DNA of 64,000 nucleotides from Planococcus citri. Lineage: Eukaryota; Arthropoda; Insecta; Hemiptera; Pseudococcidae. The stretch is taken from contig NC_088678.1 in NCBI RefSeq assembly GCF_950023065.1, forward strand, positions 24,542,580-24,606,579, in the 5' to 3' direction. The translations under genes were made by a program, and so were the position numbers. The notes beneath the pieces were generated by a model, which saw only the letters and a list, made by a program, of their open reading frames with translations, was not told the origin of the DNA and ran no database searches. Positions within the stretch are counted from its first letter, which is position 1, and every line of letters starts with the position of its first letter. This document shows, in pieces, positions 33,374 to 44,306 of the stretch.

Positions 33374-35121
33374 AAGCCTGGTAGTCTGAAGTATGAACCC
33401 TTTAATTTTTTTTTTAATTTTCAGAAAAATGAAACGCACATCAGAAATACCATCCCCACCTCCAACAAATAATAAATTTTGAAAGATAGGCCCCTAAAAT
33501 AAATAAGTCCAATGCACATTCAAATAAGTAGATAACTACTTTCTTTGGCTATTACAATTACTGCAAAAAACCCAAAAGAAGGAAAATAATTTCATCGCAA
33601 TACTAACAAAAAGGTTTCTCTTGCGACCGCAATCTCTTTAGGATCATCCGGCGGTAAAAAACATTGGTAATTTATTTCTTGTTCTAAAAATTTAGTCGAT
33701 GGGCATCTTGAGCCAATTTGACGAAAATACATAGGTAGTACTTTATACCTAGTTCTCGCGATTAGGAAACGGACACTTATCAGATCGTCCAATAATCATA
33801 ATAAATTACTCAAGTATTTATGGAAATCAATAATAATAGTTATAATATTAATTTTTCGCATGTTGTTTGTTTCAGGTAAGTACCTGCTGCAAGTTTCACA
33901 ATCCAGGGCAGAGTAAGTTTACTTCTGTACCTACTGTAATAATACAAAGAGTTCTTGAAAAATTCCCATCCAACAACTTAAGGGGGAAAATACACATATG
34001 CTTACAAAAAGGAATCAAAATGAAAAATATTTTAGAAGAAGGGTGTATGTATATGTACTGTATAGAGGAGAGATTTCCGAATATTTTATAGAAAAAAAGA
34101 ATAAAACTGTGAACATAACCGCAGAAAAATTTTATCATTAGGACACGATACACGTCATTTTCCCATCATTATTCTCTGACACTTTTTTTTTTCAATTTCT
34201 GGTATCAATTTCAGGATTCGTTTCTATAATTTTTACAGAGTATAATGTGTATAATGTAAGTAAAAAATTTTTTTCAATCATAATTCGTCAAAAACAGTCA
34301 ATTTTGAATTTTCGCAAACTTACCAAAAATCTAAAAATCAATTTGGGAAGCTGAAATTTTGGTTTGGAGGTTTCACGAACCATACTCTTTCCAAAAATCG
34401 TGGTAGTACCGTTCAAATCAGTGACGGGTACCTCGAGACGTTTCCTTTCAAGTAAATTCAATCAACTCAAATTTGAAGCTGAAGTATATAAATCAGCTAT
34501 GGAACATGACCATTCAAAAATTGAAGCATAAAAACATTCAAACTCAAAATACGAAAATTAAAGTCATTTTTCATAAATAAATTTAGGTCCCCGCGGAAAT
34601 TCATTTGAAATTTAGTTATTATTACCTTTCACCATAGCTCTAAAATCCCTGTAGAATACTTACAACTACCCAAGTTTTTCTATTGAATTATGGCATAAGC
34701 AATTCGAAATAAAGGAATTTGATATCTCAGTCATATATATAAATGGGTACCATACTTTATTATCTATTAATTCACACCAAATAGAAAACATAACTGCATA
34801 AGGTTCTATATTGGCATGACCCTGCCATTCATTTTCATCAATGGGCAAGTTAAAAGAACCAACAGAGACAAAATAATCAAACAAATCTAAATTAAATGGT
34901 TCAAAAAAAAATCGCAATAAAGATATAAAATTAAGAATGCTGAAAAGAAATCGATAGAATAGAAAACACGAATACAGCCTGTTGAGGAATAAACTAGGAA
35001 ATACAACGAATTGATTAATTTCAATTAAAAAGTATAGGTAACTTCGATGTACCGCATAACATGAAACTTCTATTAAGTACTTCTTTAGAACACTTCATGA
35101 GCTGATAAATCTTCAATTCAA
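33374..35121. other. Intergenic DNA before gene 5
   Basis: Mostly AT-rich. A decayed right arm of the PIF/Harbinger-like family lies at about 34,275-34,450 (CAAAAACAGTCAATTTTGAA, GGGAAGCTGAAATTTTGG, CCGTTCAAATCAG). A minus-strand frame at 34,666-34,917 is listed separately. No other support for genes. Confidence 0.45.
34666..34917 (-). other. Unidentified open frame, possible exon or gene relic
   Basis: An 83-codon frame whose composition is protein-like (DENEWQGHANIEPYAVMF, then IWCELIDN and WYPFIYMTE), unlike the Phe/Lys/Asn-rich noise around it. A minus-strand TTTAATTTAG acceptor lies within it near 34,889. A stop follows GEKLG-like sequence at the 3' end, and a GTAAGT lies just after. 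I do not recognise the family. It could be a last exon, a degraded gene fragment or chance. Confidence 0.25.
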
Positions 35122-36210
35122 TCATCCATTGGATGTTGTACGTAGTGATAACGCTTCATACACTTCATTCGCCAAACTAGAATGCTCAAGAACGATATTT
35201 TTCCAAGCTGCGGAATTGAACACTTTGATAAATTTAGAAACGATGAACTTGATCGATTCAGATTTCAGTTCTTTAACGCCATGCATATCCGCTAGTAGCA
35301 AAATATTCGCAGCATTTTCCACAGATAACGTCTTGTTAAGTTCTTCTGCGCAAATCATTTTTAAACCATCTAAACCGTATTTATCAGCAGCTGCCAGCAA
35401 ACCTTCCGCTACATTTTTCAAATTTTCACATTTTCCGGTGTAAATATACTTCAAAAATTCGACGACCGTTCCTGCAGTCATATCTTCGATATCGATACGA
35501 TTTTGTCCGTTTTCTTTCATATCGTGTTTGAACATAGCAGCAAATACTGGACATCGCGCAGACAAAATAATCTTGTGAGCTGGATACTCTTGACCATCTA
35601 CAGAAAGTATGACATCTGCCGATTCACCGCGTTTCAATAACTGCCCAAAGTCTTCGATGAGATTGCAAAGAGGAGCGCTTGGATATAGTTGAGTTGTTTT
35701 ACACTGATGCAATGTGTCACTAATGACATCGCGTACCGTAGAAAAATTTACTTCGCAAATGATCGTCAACTTCATATTGACCAAATAGTTGTTTCTAAAA
35801 TTGTCGTCCTTTTTCAGAAATTCTCTACGGCCCCAACTAGGATTCATTTTATTCGCCCAATCGTATCCCTTTATCTCACCCTTTGAAATAGATACTTTTT
35901 CATGCTGGGAATCCATAACGAAAGCATTGAATTTCGCGTACACTTTCTCAGTCCTTGGACTGCAGAGGCTCAAGTAGAGAGAAATTGTATCTTTGGCATC
36001 GGTTTCGCCATTTGGTTTCAGCTTCAGTTTCCATTTAACCTCATCATTTCCAACAGCCGAGAATTCAGAAGAAAACAAAGTTTTTCCTTCAGCTTCGTGG
36101 AAATCAAAATGATTAATTATCCATGCATGATTTGCTTCATGGACTTCAATTTCAGTGTTATCCCATTCTTTGCACAATGTACAAATCGCGCCACAATTAC
36201 TCGATGACAT
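35122..36210 (-). CDS. MATH-BTB protein 5 (lone subgroup)
   Basis: 362 residues in one exon. MATH at about 27-152 begins AWIINHFDF, where most paralogs have WTI. It keeps SWGRREF, so Trp126 falls at the place of the SPOP groove tryptophan. BTB at about 185-280 has ESADVILSVDG, EYPAHK, CPVFAAMF, MKEN and YIYTGKC. A three-box-like tail follows (LSVENAANIL, AAWKNI) with a short polar end (TTSNG). It is intermediate between subgroups A and F and has no close partner in the window. A leader acceptor lies at 36360-36361, 149 bases upstream. Predicted Cullin-3 substrate adaptor. Confidence 0.93.
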   Translation of the reverse strand: MSSSNCGAICTLCKEWDNTEIEVHEANHAWIINHFDFHEAEGKTLFSSEFSAVGNDEVKWKLKLKPNGETDAKDTISLYLSLCSPRTEKVYAKFNAFVMDSQHEKVSISKGEIKGYDWANKMNPSWGRREFLKKDDNFRNNYLVNMKLTIICEVNFSTVRDVISDTLHQCKTTQLYPSAPLCNLIEDFGQLLKRGESADVILSVDGQEYPAHKIILSARCPVFAAMFKHDMKENGQNRIDIEDMTAGTVVEFLKYIYTGKCENLKNVAEGLLAAADKYGLDGLKMICAEELNKTLSVENAANILLLADMHGVKELKSESIKFIVSKFIKVFNSAAWKNIVLEHSSLANEVYEALSLRTTSNG

Positions 36211-37242
36211 TTTGGCCGGAATGAATTCGTAAATTTATCGTCGTGAAAATGAAGGCTTGAATTCACAGCATGTAATTCTGCTCTAATTAATAATCTGAGG
36301 GCACCGACGAGACTAGATAATCGTTCTCTGTTGAGTTGTTTCTACTTTATTCAATAAATCTGAAATCAAAAAGAAACGTACCTACGGTTGAACTCGAATT
36401 GATGACATATTTGTACTATTAGCATTACATACATATAAGGTAGATATTGATTGAAAGACTCATTCGAACGTGCGGAGCTAACATTGATTAATCGTATGCA
36501 GTTTCCTTGCATTTATTATCACATGACAATCTGCATGAATTCACTTTGACTGGGAACAAAAAAACAATCTGAAAAACATACCTTGTGAACGTTGAATGCG
36601 CTAATATTTACTCTACTGTTGTTGTTTTAATTTATATTAGCAGTAAGGTCACTTCTCAGAAAATGAACAACCGAAATTAGACTTGAATTAATGAATTACA
36701 AGCAGAAACTTCCGATAAATCTATTCATTTCGCTTATCAGTTCAGTAAAAATGTTGTTGACTGTTGTTGTTGTTGTTGTTGTTGTAAACAACACGTGATT
36801 GCAGATCATCAGTGTTTGCATTACACGTCAGAAGACAAACTTCTCCTTTCTTCACACGCAAATTCCCACACACCATCCAATGGTACCATATATGAAGCGC
36901 TAATGATATTGTATTTTTTTTTTCAAATTTTAATAAAGCCTTGAAAACTGAAAAGCCCATCAAAATTTAAAAAGACAAGGCCCCTGGCCCATTTCCTCAA
37001 ATGATCTCAAAAATACGTAGAAAAAATTTCAGATTTTCAGATCAATGCTTGAGCTCAATCCTCCCTTCTCCGGTATGAATACGAGCTAAAAGTTTGAAAA
37101 ATTAGAAAATATTTTTCGTTACATTATACTGATTACATTATACATTACACATATTTAAAAAATCATTTTACGTGACTTTTTGAGCAATAATTATAGAAAA
37201 TATAAATAAGTTGTTCAATCTCAATTAGCACCGACTGCCAAG
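36211..37242. other. Leader and 5' flank of gene 5
   Basis: A TTTCAG acceptor on the minus strand is followed by 149 bases of leader. A TTG microsatellite lies at about 36,757-36,785. Otherwise AT-rich without genes. Confidence 0.45.
36757..36785. repeat. (TTG)n microsatellite
   Basis: An interrupted run of TTG triplets followed by GTAAACAACAC. Simple repeat of no evident function. Confidence 0.9.
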
Positions 37243-38132
37243 CAGTGTTGTCATAACGTTATTCATAACGTAACGAAAAAACGTTATAACGGAAAAAACC
37301 GGAATTTTTTCCGTTATAATAACGTAACGATAAACGAAAACGAAATTTGTTGCAGAAGAAACCGTAACGAAATTATAACGTTACAAAAAATTTTAATGCT
37401 ATAACGAAACGGAAAACGAAAAAAATTCCGTTATTTTTTCGTTTTTTTTTCCGTTTTTTTTTCCGCTTTTTTCTTCAATTTTTTAGGAAAAATGATTAAA
37501 AAATGATTAATCAATAAAAAATTGAAAAAGTTAACTTTTTCAATTTTCAAACTATTTGAAAATTGAAAAATACTGTACTTGAAAATGAAATTGATGTAAA
37601 AATTTATGAGCAGAAAAATACACATGTATCGAAAAATTGTGTCTGACAGCCTGACAGGTCCTATACTGGCCCCATTAGTCCTACTGAACTCCTACTTTTT
37701 TTTCAATAGGTAAGACTTTTTTTCAAATTTTAAATTTTTCCCCCTTTTAACGGAATTTTGAACAAACTTTGTAGAAAAGGGCTCATTTTTGACTTTTTTA
37801 GATTTTGAATCACACATAAACGAGAGCTTTTGCCATCGCTTCGCTCCCGCTATTTAGGTACACTTTAGGTATACTGACCAACCTTGTACTTTTTTCAGTT
37901 TTTTTCAGAGAAACCCCCCATTTGCGCATTTTTGTGCTATAACGAAAAACGAAACGAAATAACGAAATAACGGAAAAACAAAATGATGTAATAACGTTAA
38001 ACGAAAAACATAACGTAACGGAATTATCTGTGCAACGAAATAACGGAAAAATAACGTAACGAAAAATTTCACAAATCTGAAACGAAACGATATAACGTAA
38101 CGAAAAAAAAATTTCGTTATGACAACACTGCA
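37243..38132. mobile_element. hAT-like element filled with TAACG repeats
   Basis: The ends are CAGTGTTGTCATAACG and CGTTATGACAACACTG, a perfect 16-bp inverted repeat. The flanks carry CTGCCAAG (37235-37242) and GTGCCAAG (38133-38140), seven of eight identical, offset by two bases on the right. The interior is dense in AACGTAACG and CGTTATAACG motifs on both strands and includes a CGCTTCGCTCCCGC stretch near 37,838. Frames there are by-products of the repeats. Confidence 0.72.
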
Positions 38133-38140
38133 GTGCCAAG

Positions 38141-39946
38141 TAAAAAACATTTTGAATCAAAAAAAAAATAAATGAAAAAAATGATTCGAAACATTTTGAA
38201 AGTGAAAAAAATGTGAGTTCTCGGGAAGGTTGATTAACTTGAACATCAGGTAATTTGAAAATTTGAAATTTTTCACGTCTTGTACTTAGAGATAAAAATC
38301 TAGTTTTTTGGTTTTTTCATACCCAGTACAGTAATTATAATACTTGGGGACAACTGAACAGGAACAAAATACAGAATCCCTCATATTAAAATAAAATGTT
38401 AGTCAGGCAACTAACTATTTTGAATTCTTTGGATACTTACTTATGTTATGTGACTCTTTTTTGTGTCTGAAATTTTTTTTAAAAATAATAATGGAAATAA
38501 TAATTACTTACTCCATGTGCACAGATATCTAACTAATTTATATTTATGAATTTAGAATCGGTTTAGGTAGGTATAGGTACTAATCGTAAAAATATGAATT
38601 GTACGTACCTACCTATAACACATTGGATCAATTACCAATGCTGAAATGGAGACTAATCCATCAGAATATCAAAAGTATCTTACATAAAACCAGAAAAATA
38701 ACTTCACCACTAGACTAAACTAAATCAACTTATAAATAAGGAATTAGATCGAGATAAAAAATGACCATTATAAACAGAATACTTAATTCAAAAATACATA
38801 ATATCTCAAGTCTTAATTTTAAACATAACTTTTAATCGAACAGATACGAAATTCAGTCAGCAGCTCGACCTTCATTTTGAGGCTAAAATTTTAAAAAACT
38901 TCATCGACTAGGTAGCTTGAAATTTTACTAAATACCTACTCTTTAGTTTGGTTTATGTACTTAGCTCAAAAAAATTTATGTTCTTGAAAAAGTTTAAAAA
39001 TCGCCTTTTAAACAGCTTATTTTAATTTTTTTAATTCTCAAAAATTCGCCAAAAACGTAATATTTCTCTCCCATCGCAAGGGCTCAAATTTTGAAAAATT
39101 TTCATATGATTGAAAAAAAATCAAGTTGCGAATTTTCGACGTAAGTGATTTTTTTGATGCCCACAATCGCGTATAGGTAGTGCTTAGTTTAAGGTACCTA
39201 CCTATGATTCGATCACTCTTCTTGATGGTGCTTCAGAATTACGAGTAGGTAAGGTGCGAGGTGCAATGACGGATTATTTTTAAAAATTGGACGAAAGAGT
39301 TTTTAAAGAGTTGTGTTTAAAGTAGGTATCTTCAAAATGAGTTGAATCATCGCTGAAGAGATGATTAGTTTTACAGTTATCCTCCTTTGAATTCAGACTC
39401 GAAGTTTCAAAATATTCAAAAAACTTTAAAACTTTGAATTAAGATGAAAAAATTTGAAATTTTACGTCTCTTTGACGTCATATTATAAATTTTTTCGTTG
39501 CCTCTTATATTATGTACTATTATACAAGTAGGTATTTACCTACCTAACTATGGAAGTAAGCAGAGTATTATCAAAATAATCAGTACCTATCTCGTACTTA
39601 CCATTAGTAAACTAGAGCTCATTAAAGGACAAAATTCGACACATCTGTAAATAATTTCTTTAAATTATAATGAAAAACACACCCAAGGGAACATTTGATT
39701 TCGAAAATTCATAGCATAAATGACAAACAAAGTTCTAAATTCACAAACATTAATGCGAAAAAAAATATTAGGTAATATAAGTAATTATTAACATAATAAA
39801 GTAAGATTAAATTATTGGGGAAAAAAATTTTATATGAACAAAACTCTTCACTAGAAAAATTCCTGTTTACAACATACTTAATTTTAAACATATGTAGGTA
39901 AGTTAAGTACTACATAACTGCATGAATAGGAAAGAGTAAAATTCAT
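38141..39946. other. Intergenic DNA and 3' flank of gene 6
   Basis: AT-rich with scattered TACCTA/GTAGGTA tracts. No gene, RNA or clear repeat was identified. Confidence 0.4.
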
Positions 39947-41071
39947 TCAATCTTTCGGCTTCAATTGTCGGGCCAAAGCCAAGCTCGTCACTTCATCGGC
40001 TAAATTAAAATTCGATCGAACACTCTTCCAACCTTCTGTACCAAATACTTCGACAGGTTTAGAGATGATGAACTCGATCACTCCATTTTTAAGTTCTCGA
40101 ACGCCGTGCATATCCGCTAATACCAAAATACTCGCTGCATTTTCCACCGATAAATTCTTGTACAATTCTTCCGCACTGATCATTTTCAAATGGTCCAAAT
40201 CATATTTATCGCCCGCTGCTAATAAACCGTAAGCTAGTTCAGATAATCTTTCACATTTTCCGGTGTAAATGTATCGCAGCATTTCGGTTACAACTTCTTC
40301 GTCCATGTCATCAATATTCACGCGATTTTCTTCATTTTCTTTCGCGTCATGTTTAAACATAGCAGCGAAAACTCGACTACGCGCAGCTAAAATATATTTG
40401 TGAGCTGGGGATTCAGTACCATTTATTGAGAGAATGACATCAGCGAAGTCACGATTCTCAAATAACAATCCAAATTGATCGGAAATATTACATTCAGGAA
40501 TATTGGGATAAAGTTGAGTGTTCTTCTTCTTACATTCATGAAGAGTGTTATCAATTGCATTTGCAACAGGTATAAAGTATTTAATCACACACTTGAACGT
40601 TAATCTATCATCAACCAACAAATTGTTCTTGAAATTTTCATCCTTCTTCTGAAATTCACACCACCCCCAAACTGAAACTCCAATATCTCCAGGTTCACTT
40701 GCTGATGATGTAGCAATAAATTTGCGTACCTTTCGCGATCTCTGGAAGGACGATGTTTCTTTCATTGTTTTATCCAAAATGCAAACGTACAAATCGGCAA
40801 ATGCTTCTTTATGAACACTATCGACGCTTAGATTCACATAAAAAGATACATGATCGTCTCCATTGAAGTTGTTATTAGGTGTAAGATTCAGTTTCCACTT
40901 CGTTTCTCCATCGTCCAATGCGGAGAAAGAAGATGATGTTATAGGTTTTCCAATTCCGTCATGAAACTTAAAATTCTCTATCGTCCAAATATACGTTGCT
41001 TTATATAGTTTGATTTTCGTATCCAGATGACCATCGGCCGATGTACATATTGAACTACAATGACTTGACAT
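39947..41071 (-). CDS. MATH-BTB protein 6 (subgroup F)
   Basis: 374 residues in one exon, the longest of the array. MATH at about 26-165 starts TYIWTIENFKF. It has an extended serine-rich loop (about 121-134) before VWGWCEF, where Trp135 and Trp137 occupy the SPOP groove tryptophan region. BTB at about 198-294 has FADVILSING, AHK, SRVFAAMF and YIYTGKC. The Cullin-contact motif is AKE, so alanine replaces the usual large hydrophobic residue. The tail ends ARQLKPKD after the three-box-like region. Closest to gene 10. A leader acceptor lies at 41202-41203, 130 bases upstream. Cullin-3 adaptor function is inferred. Confidence 0.93.
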   Translation of the reverse strand: MSSHCSSICTSADGHLDTKIKLYKATYIWTIENFKFHDGIGKPITSSSFSALDDGETKWKLNLTPNNNFNGDDHVSFYVNLSVDSVHKEAFADLYVCILDKTMKETSSFQRSRKVRKFIATSSASEPGDIGVSVWGWCEFQKKDENFKNNLLVDDRLTFKCVIKYFIPVANAIDNTLHECKKKNTQLYPNIPECNISDQFGLLFENRDFADVILSINGTESPAHKYILAARSRVFAAMFKHDAKENEENRVNIDDMDEEVVTEMLRYIYTGKCERLSELAYGLLAAGDKYDLDHLKMISAEELYKNLSVENAASILVLADMHGVRELKNGVIEFIISKPVEVFGTEGWKSVRSNFNLADEVTSLALARQLKPKD

Positions 41072-42051
41072 ATTGATAAAAACGCGTTATAAGGTAATCT
41101 GATCCACGAGAGCTGGAATGTTGTTTTACAGAAGACGTTGGCCGTTAATTCTGATTCTGACTCGGTCGAGCTTATTGTGCTCTTGATCTTTGTCTTGCAA
41201 TCTGAAAACAAACAATTTTTACGATTAGTTAAGTATTACTTGAAATTTTCCATCACATACACATGGCACATTAAAAAAGCGTACCTAGTTCTATACCTAT
41301 GATATGAGTTTACATGCAAACTCTATCGAAGATCGTTACAAAAACAAACATTACCTAGGTATACTGACACAAAAGTGAAGAGAAAGAAACTCAAAATATT
41401 TTCATGTTTTTGTAAAAATTCTAAAAAAACGAAACGGAATTTCAATTTTTATAAGTTTAGTAGAGTACATACGTTAGAGTAGGCATATGTATTTATTTGA
41501 CTTTGTGTAATTCCCTCTCTACCATGCATAAAAAGTAAAAAATATAGTATAACTTTGAACTTGAAGTGCTCAATTGTAATCAGTAATCACACTACAAGGT
41601 AGGTACTAGGTAGGTCTAAAAGGATGTTCTTTTTTTTTTAATTTTTCGAAAAAAAACTAAGATTTTTAAACACACGAGTTTCCATTTAAACTCTATCAAC
41701 AAAAATCCTTACAAAAACAAACATTTAACAAATCCAAATCATGTTTTTGTGAACATTTTAAAAAATGAAATAGAATTTCATAAGTACCATATTTATTTGA
41801 CAAAATTTATTGGAAATGAAATAATTACAGAAAAATAGTACCTAATACTTGATGTAATAATTTCATATAGCATAGATTAATGAAAAATTTAAGTAGGTAG
41901 GTACCTACTGGCGACTATAACCCATAAGAACAGAACATACAATACAACTCACATAACTGGTAAAATTCCTGGTTTACGAATTACTTTAGACAATTTCAAA
42001 CATACATAACTTACAAAATATAAAATTTGTTCATCCTTTCGATAACCTCAG
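41072..42051. other. Leader of gene 6 and 3' flank of gene 7
   Basis: The part at about 41,830-41,900 (AGTACCTAATACTTGATG, ATAATTTC, TAGATTAATG) resembles 47,910-47,960 beyond gene 8. This shows that genes 7 and 8 were duplicated with their 3' flanks. No further gene. Confidence 0.5.
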
Positions 42052-43137
42052 TCAGTTGTTGGGCATTTCTCGTCGAGCAATAGCCAAGCTTACTTCATCG
42101 GCCAACTCGAAATTCGATCGAACACTTTTCCAACCTTCCGTACCCAACACTTCAGTAGGATTTCCGGTGATAAACTTGATCACTTCAGTTTTAAGTTCTT
42201 TAACGCCGTGCATGTCTGCTAACGCCAAAATACTTGCAGCATTTTCCACCGATAAGTTCTCGTACAATTCATTCGCACAAATCATTTTCAAACGATCTAA
42301 ATCATATTTATCAGCCGCTGCTAATAAACCAGTCGCCAGTTCGCGTAAATTTTCGCATTTTCCAGTATATATGAACCGTAACATTTCACTGACCACTTTT
42401 CCATCCATGTCATCTATGTACACGCGATTTTCTTCGTTTTCTTTGACGTTATGATCGAACATAGCAGCGAAAACTGGGCTACGCGCCGTTAGAACAAGTT
42501 TATGAGCTGGATATTCTTCACCGTTTACCGAAAGTACCACATCAGAGAGACGGTGATCTTCAAGTAACAATCCAAAGTGATGGGAAAGATTACATTCCGG
42601 AACACTGGGATAGAGTGGAGTGTTGATACATTTATGATGAAGACTATCAACAGCATCGCGAGTGGAGTAAGTCATCACAAACTTGAACGTTAATGTATCA
42701 TCAACTAATAAATTGTTTGTGAAATATTCGTTCTTTTCGTGAAATTGACTGAAGCCCCAACTATTATCGGCTAAGTTTGATGGAAAGATAAGTTTTCTTA
42801 TTTTAACCGTGGTCCTACGGGAGGATGGCACTTCTTGTTGTGCTTGATCCAGAAGACATATCGAGAATTTGACAAATACTTCTGCCTGAGAGCTTAGGTA
42901 TACATACAAGGCAATGCAGTTTTTTTCAGCCTCCGAGAAACTAGGTTTCAGTAGCAAATACCATTTGGTTTCTTTATCATCGATACCGGAGAAAGTAGGG
43001 GATTTCAAATCATCTCCAATTGCTTCATGAAAGCTGAAATTCTCTATCCTCCAAATATACGTTACAGTATGAAGTTTGATTTTGGTATCCCATCGACCAT
43101 CGGCCGATGTACATACTGAACTACAACTGTTTGACAT
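42052..43137 (-). CDS. MATH-BTB protein 7 (subgroup F)
   Basis: 361 residues in one exon. MATH at about 26-152 begins TYIWRIENFSF, with Arg where most copies have Thr, and keeps NSWGFSQF, so Trp127 matches the SPOP groove position. BTB at about 187-283 has LSDVVLSVNG, EYPAHK, SPVFAAMF, VKEN and FIYTGKC. The three-box-like tail has LSVENAASIL and GWKSV. The MATH strand region SFSEAEKNCIALYV replaces the NGE-DAKD turn seen elsewhere, a change shared only with gene 8, its closest relative. A leader acceptor lies at 43301-43302, 163 bases upstream. Confidence 0.93.
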   Translation of the reverse strand: MSNSCSSVCTSADGRWDTKIKLHTVTYIWRIENFSFHEAIGDDLKSPTFSGIDDKETKWYLLLKPSFSEAEKNCIALYVYLSSQAEVFVKFSICLLDQAQQEVPSSRRTTVKIRKLIFPSNLADNSWGFSQFHEKNEYFTNNLLVDDTLTFKFVMTYSTRDAVDSLHHKCINTPLYPSVPECNLSHHFGLLLEDHRLSDVVLSVNGEEYPAHKLVLTARSPVFAAMFDHNVKENEENRVYIDDMDGKVVSEMLRFIYTGKCENLRELATGLLAAADKYDLDRLKMICANELYENLSVENAASILALADMHGVKELKTEVIKFITGNPTEVLGTEGWKSVRSNFELADEVSLAIARREMPNN

Positions 43138-43574
43138 ACCTTATTGAAAAGGTTTTGTTGTATGAACAAATCACGAGACCGGGAGTAAAATTTAAAATGT
43201 CTTTTTCCGCGCGTTAGTGATTTGATGTGGTACTGGTGCAATCAATTCTACGAGTTGATGATGAGATGTGTGCTTGTTGCCCTTGTTTTTCTTTTGTGAT
43301 CTGAAATCAAACAAATTTTTACAATGTATTATTAGATACCAGTTCTTCAATACAAATTTTCAAAACATGAGTTGGTAAGTAGGTAGAGTTACATATCTAT
43401 TCGGAGAATAAAATAAATTAAAAACAATGTATATTATCTAAGTAAGTAAGTAGGTAGGTACTTCTATTACCAACGCAATGATAAAATTTGTGCATAGGTA
43501 AGTAAGTGGCCAAGTGGGTAGATAAATACAAATAGGTACAATTAGGTAAATTGCTCGTAAATCTGTTCAATTTA
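43138..43574. other. Leader and 5' flank of gene 7
   Basis: A TTTCAG acceptor on the minus strand lies 163 bases before the start. GTAAGTAGGTAGGTAC tracts occur near 43,440-43,465. No gene. Confidence 0.45.
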
Positions 43575-43720
43575 CAATAAAAGCTCGTTATAACGTTTTT
43601 CAGGCGACAAAAAAATGAGCGTTACAAGCCGAAACGCGCTATAAGCGAAAGTCTTTGTTTACCTAAATGGGGCTGTCTATAGGGACTAGAAGAAATTAGC
43701 GTTATAACGAGCGTTCACTG
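43575..43720. mobile_element. Pogo/Tigger-like MITE
   Basis: The ends read CAATAAAAGCTCGTTATAACG and CGTTATAACGAGCGTTCACTG, imperfect inverted repeats, and TA lies immediately outside each end. The short length, TA target and CTCGTTATAACG ends fit pogo/Tigger-type derivatives. No coding capacity. Confidence 0.65.
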
Positions 43721-43977
43721 TACTTAGGAGGTGCCACAAAAACGACTGCATTTCCACAATAATCAGTGATTGATAGGTACTTATATAAGCATCCGACAAG
43801 GGAACTAGGGAAGTATCCCATCTCACATCTGGCAAAAAAAAAATGTTTGAATTGGACAAAGCTACAGATCGAAAGAGCATCTCCAAAATTTCACGTGTTA
43901 CCGCAACTAAACTGGGGCAACTTTGATAGAAAATAGCTTATTTTTTTGTGTTTGCACTGCTACCAAAGGGAGGAAAG

Positions 43978-44306
43978 CAGGGCTTCAAACCCGAACGTTT
44001 TCGGGTACGGGTATCGGGTACGGGTACAGATTTATTTCTCAGAGGATCGGGTACGGGTATCGGGTACGGGTATGAAAATTTTAAACGTTCGGGTACAGGT
44101 ACGGGTTCGGGTATTTTAGGTGAAATACCCGAACTGTACCCGATCTATCGGGTATTTGGGTTCAAAATAGTCTCTATCGGGTACGGGTACAGGTTCGGGT
44201 ATTCCTCATTTCATTTTTCGGGTACGGGTACGGGTTCGGGTACAGAAGTCGTTGGATTTTCGTTCGGGTATTCGGGTACGGGTACGGGTACGGGTTTGAA
44301 TCCCTG
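43978..44306. mobile_element. hAT-like miniature element filled with CGGGTAC repeats
   Basis: Flanked by a perfect 8-bp duplication GAGGAAAG (43970-43977 and 44307-44314). The ends are CAGGGCTTCAAACCCG and CGGGTTTGAATCCCTG, matching at 15 of 16 positions. The interior is almost wholly GGGTACGGGTATCGGG-type repeats. A 153-codon plus-strand frame and the PYPYP-rich minus-strand frame are by-products of this repeat. Confidence 0.88.

Noticed and set aside
37810..38160. Phe/Arg/Val-rich frames of 81-116 codons
   Set aside because: They are produced by the TAACG repeats of the hAT-like element and lack any domain.
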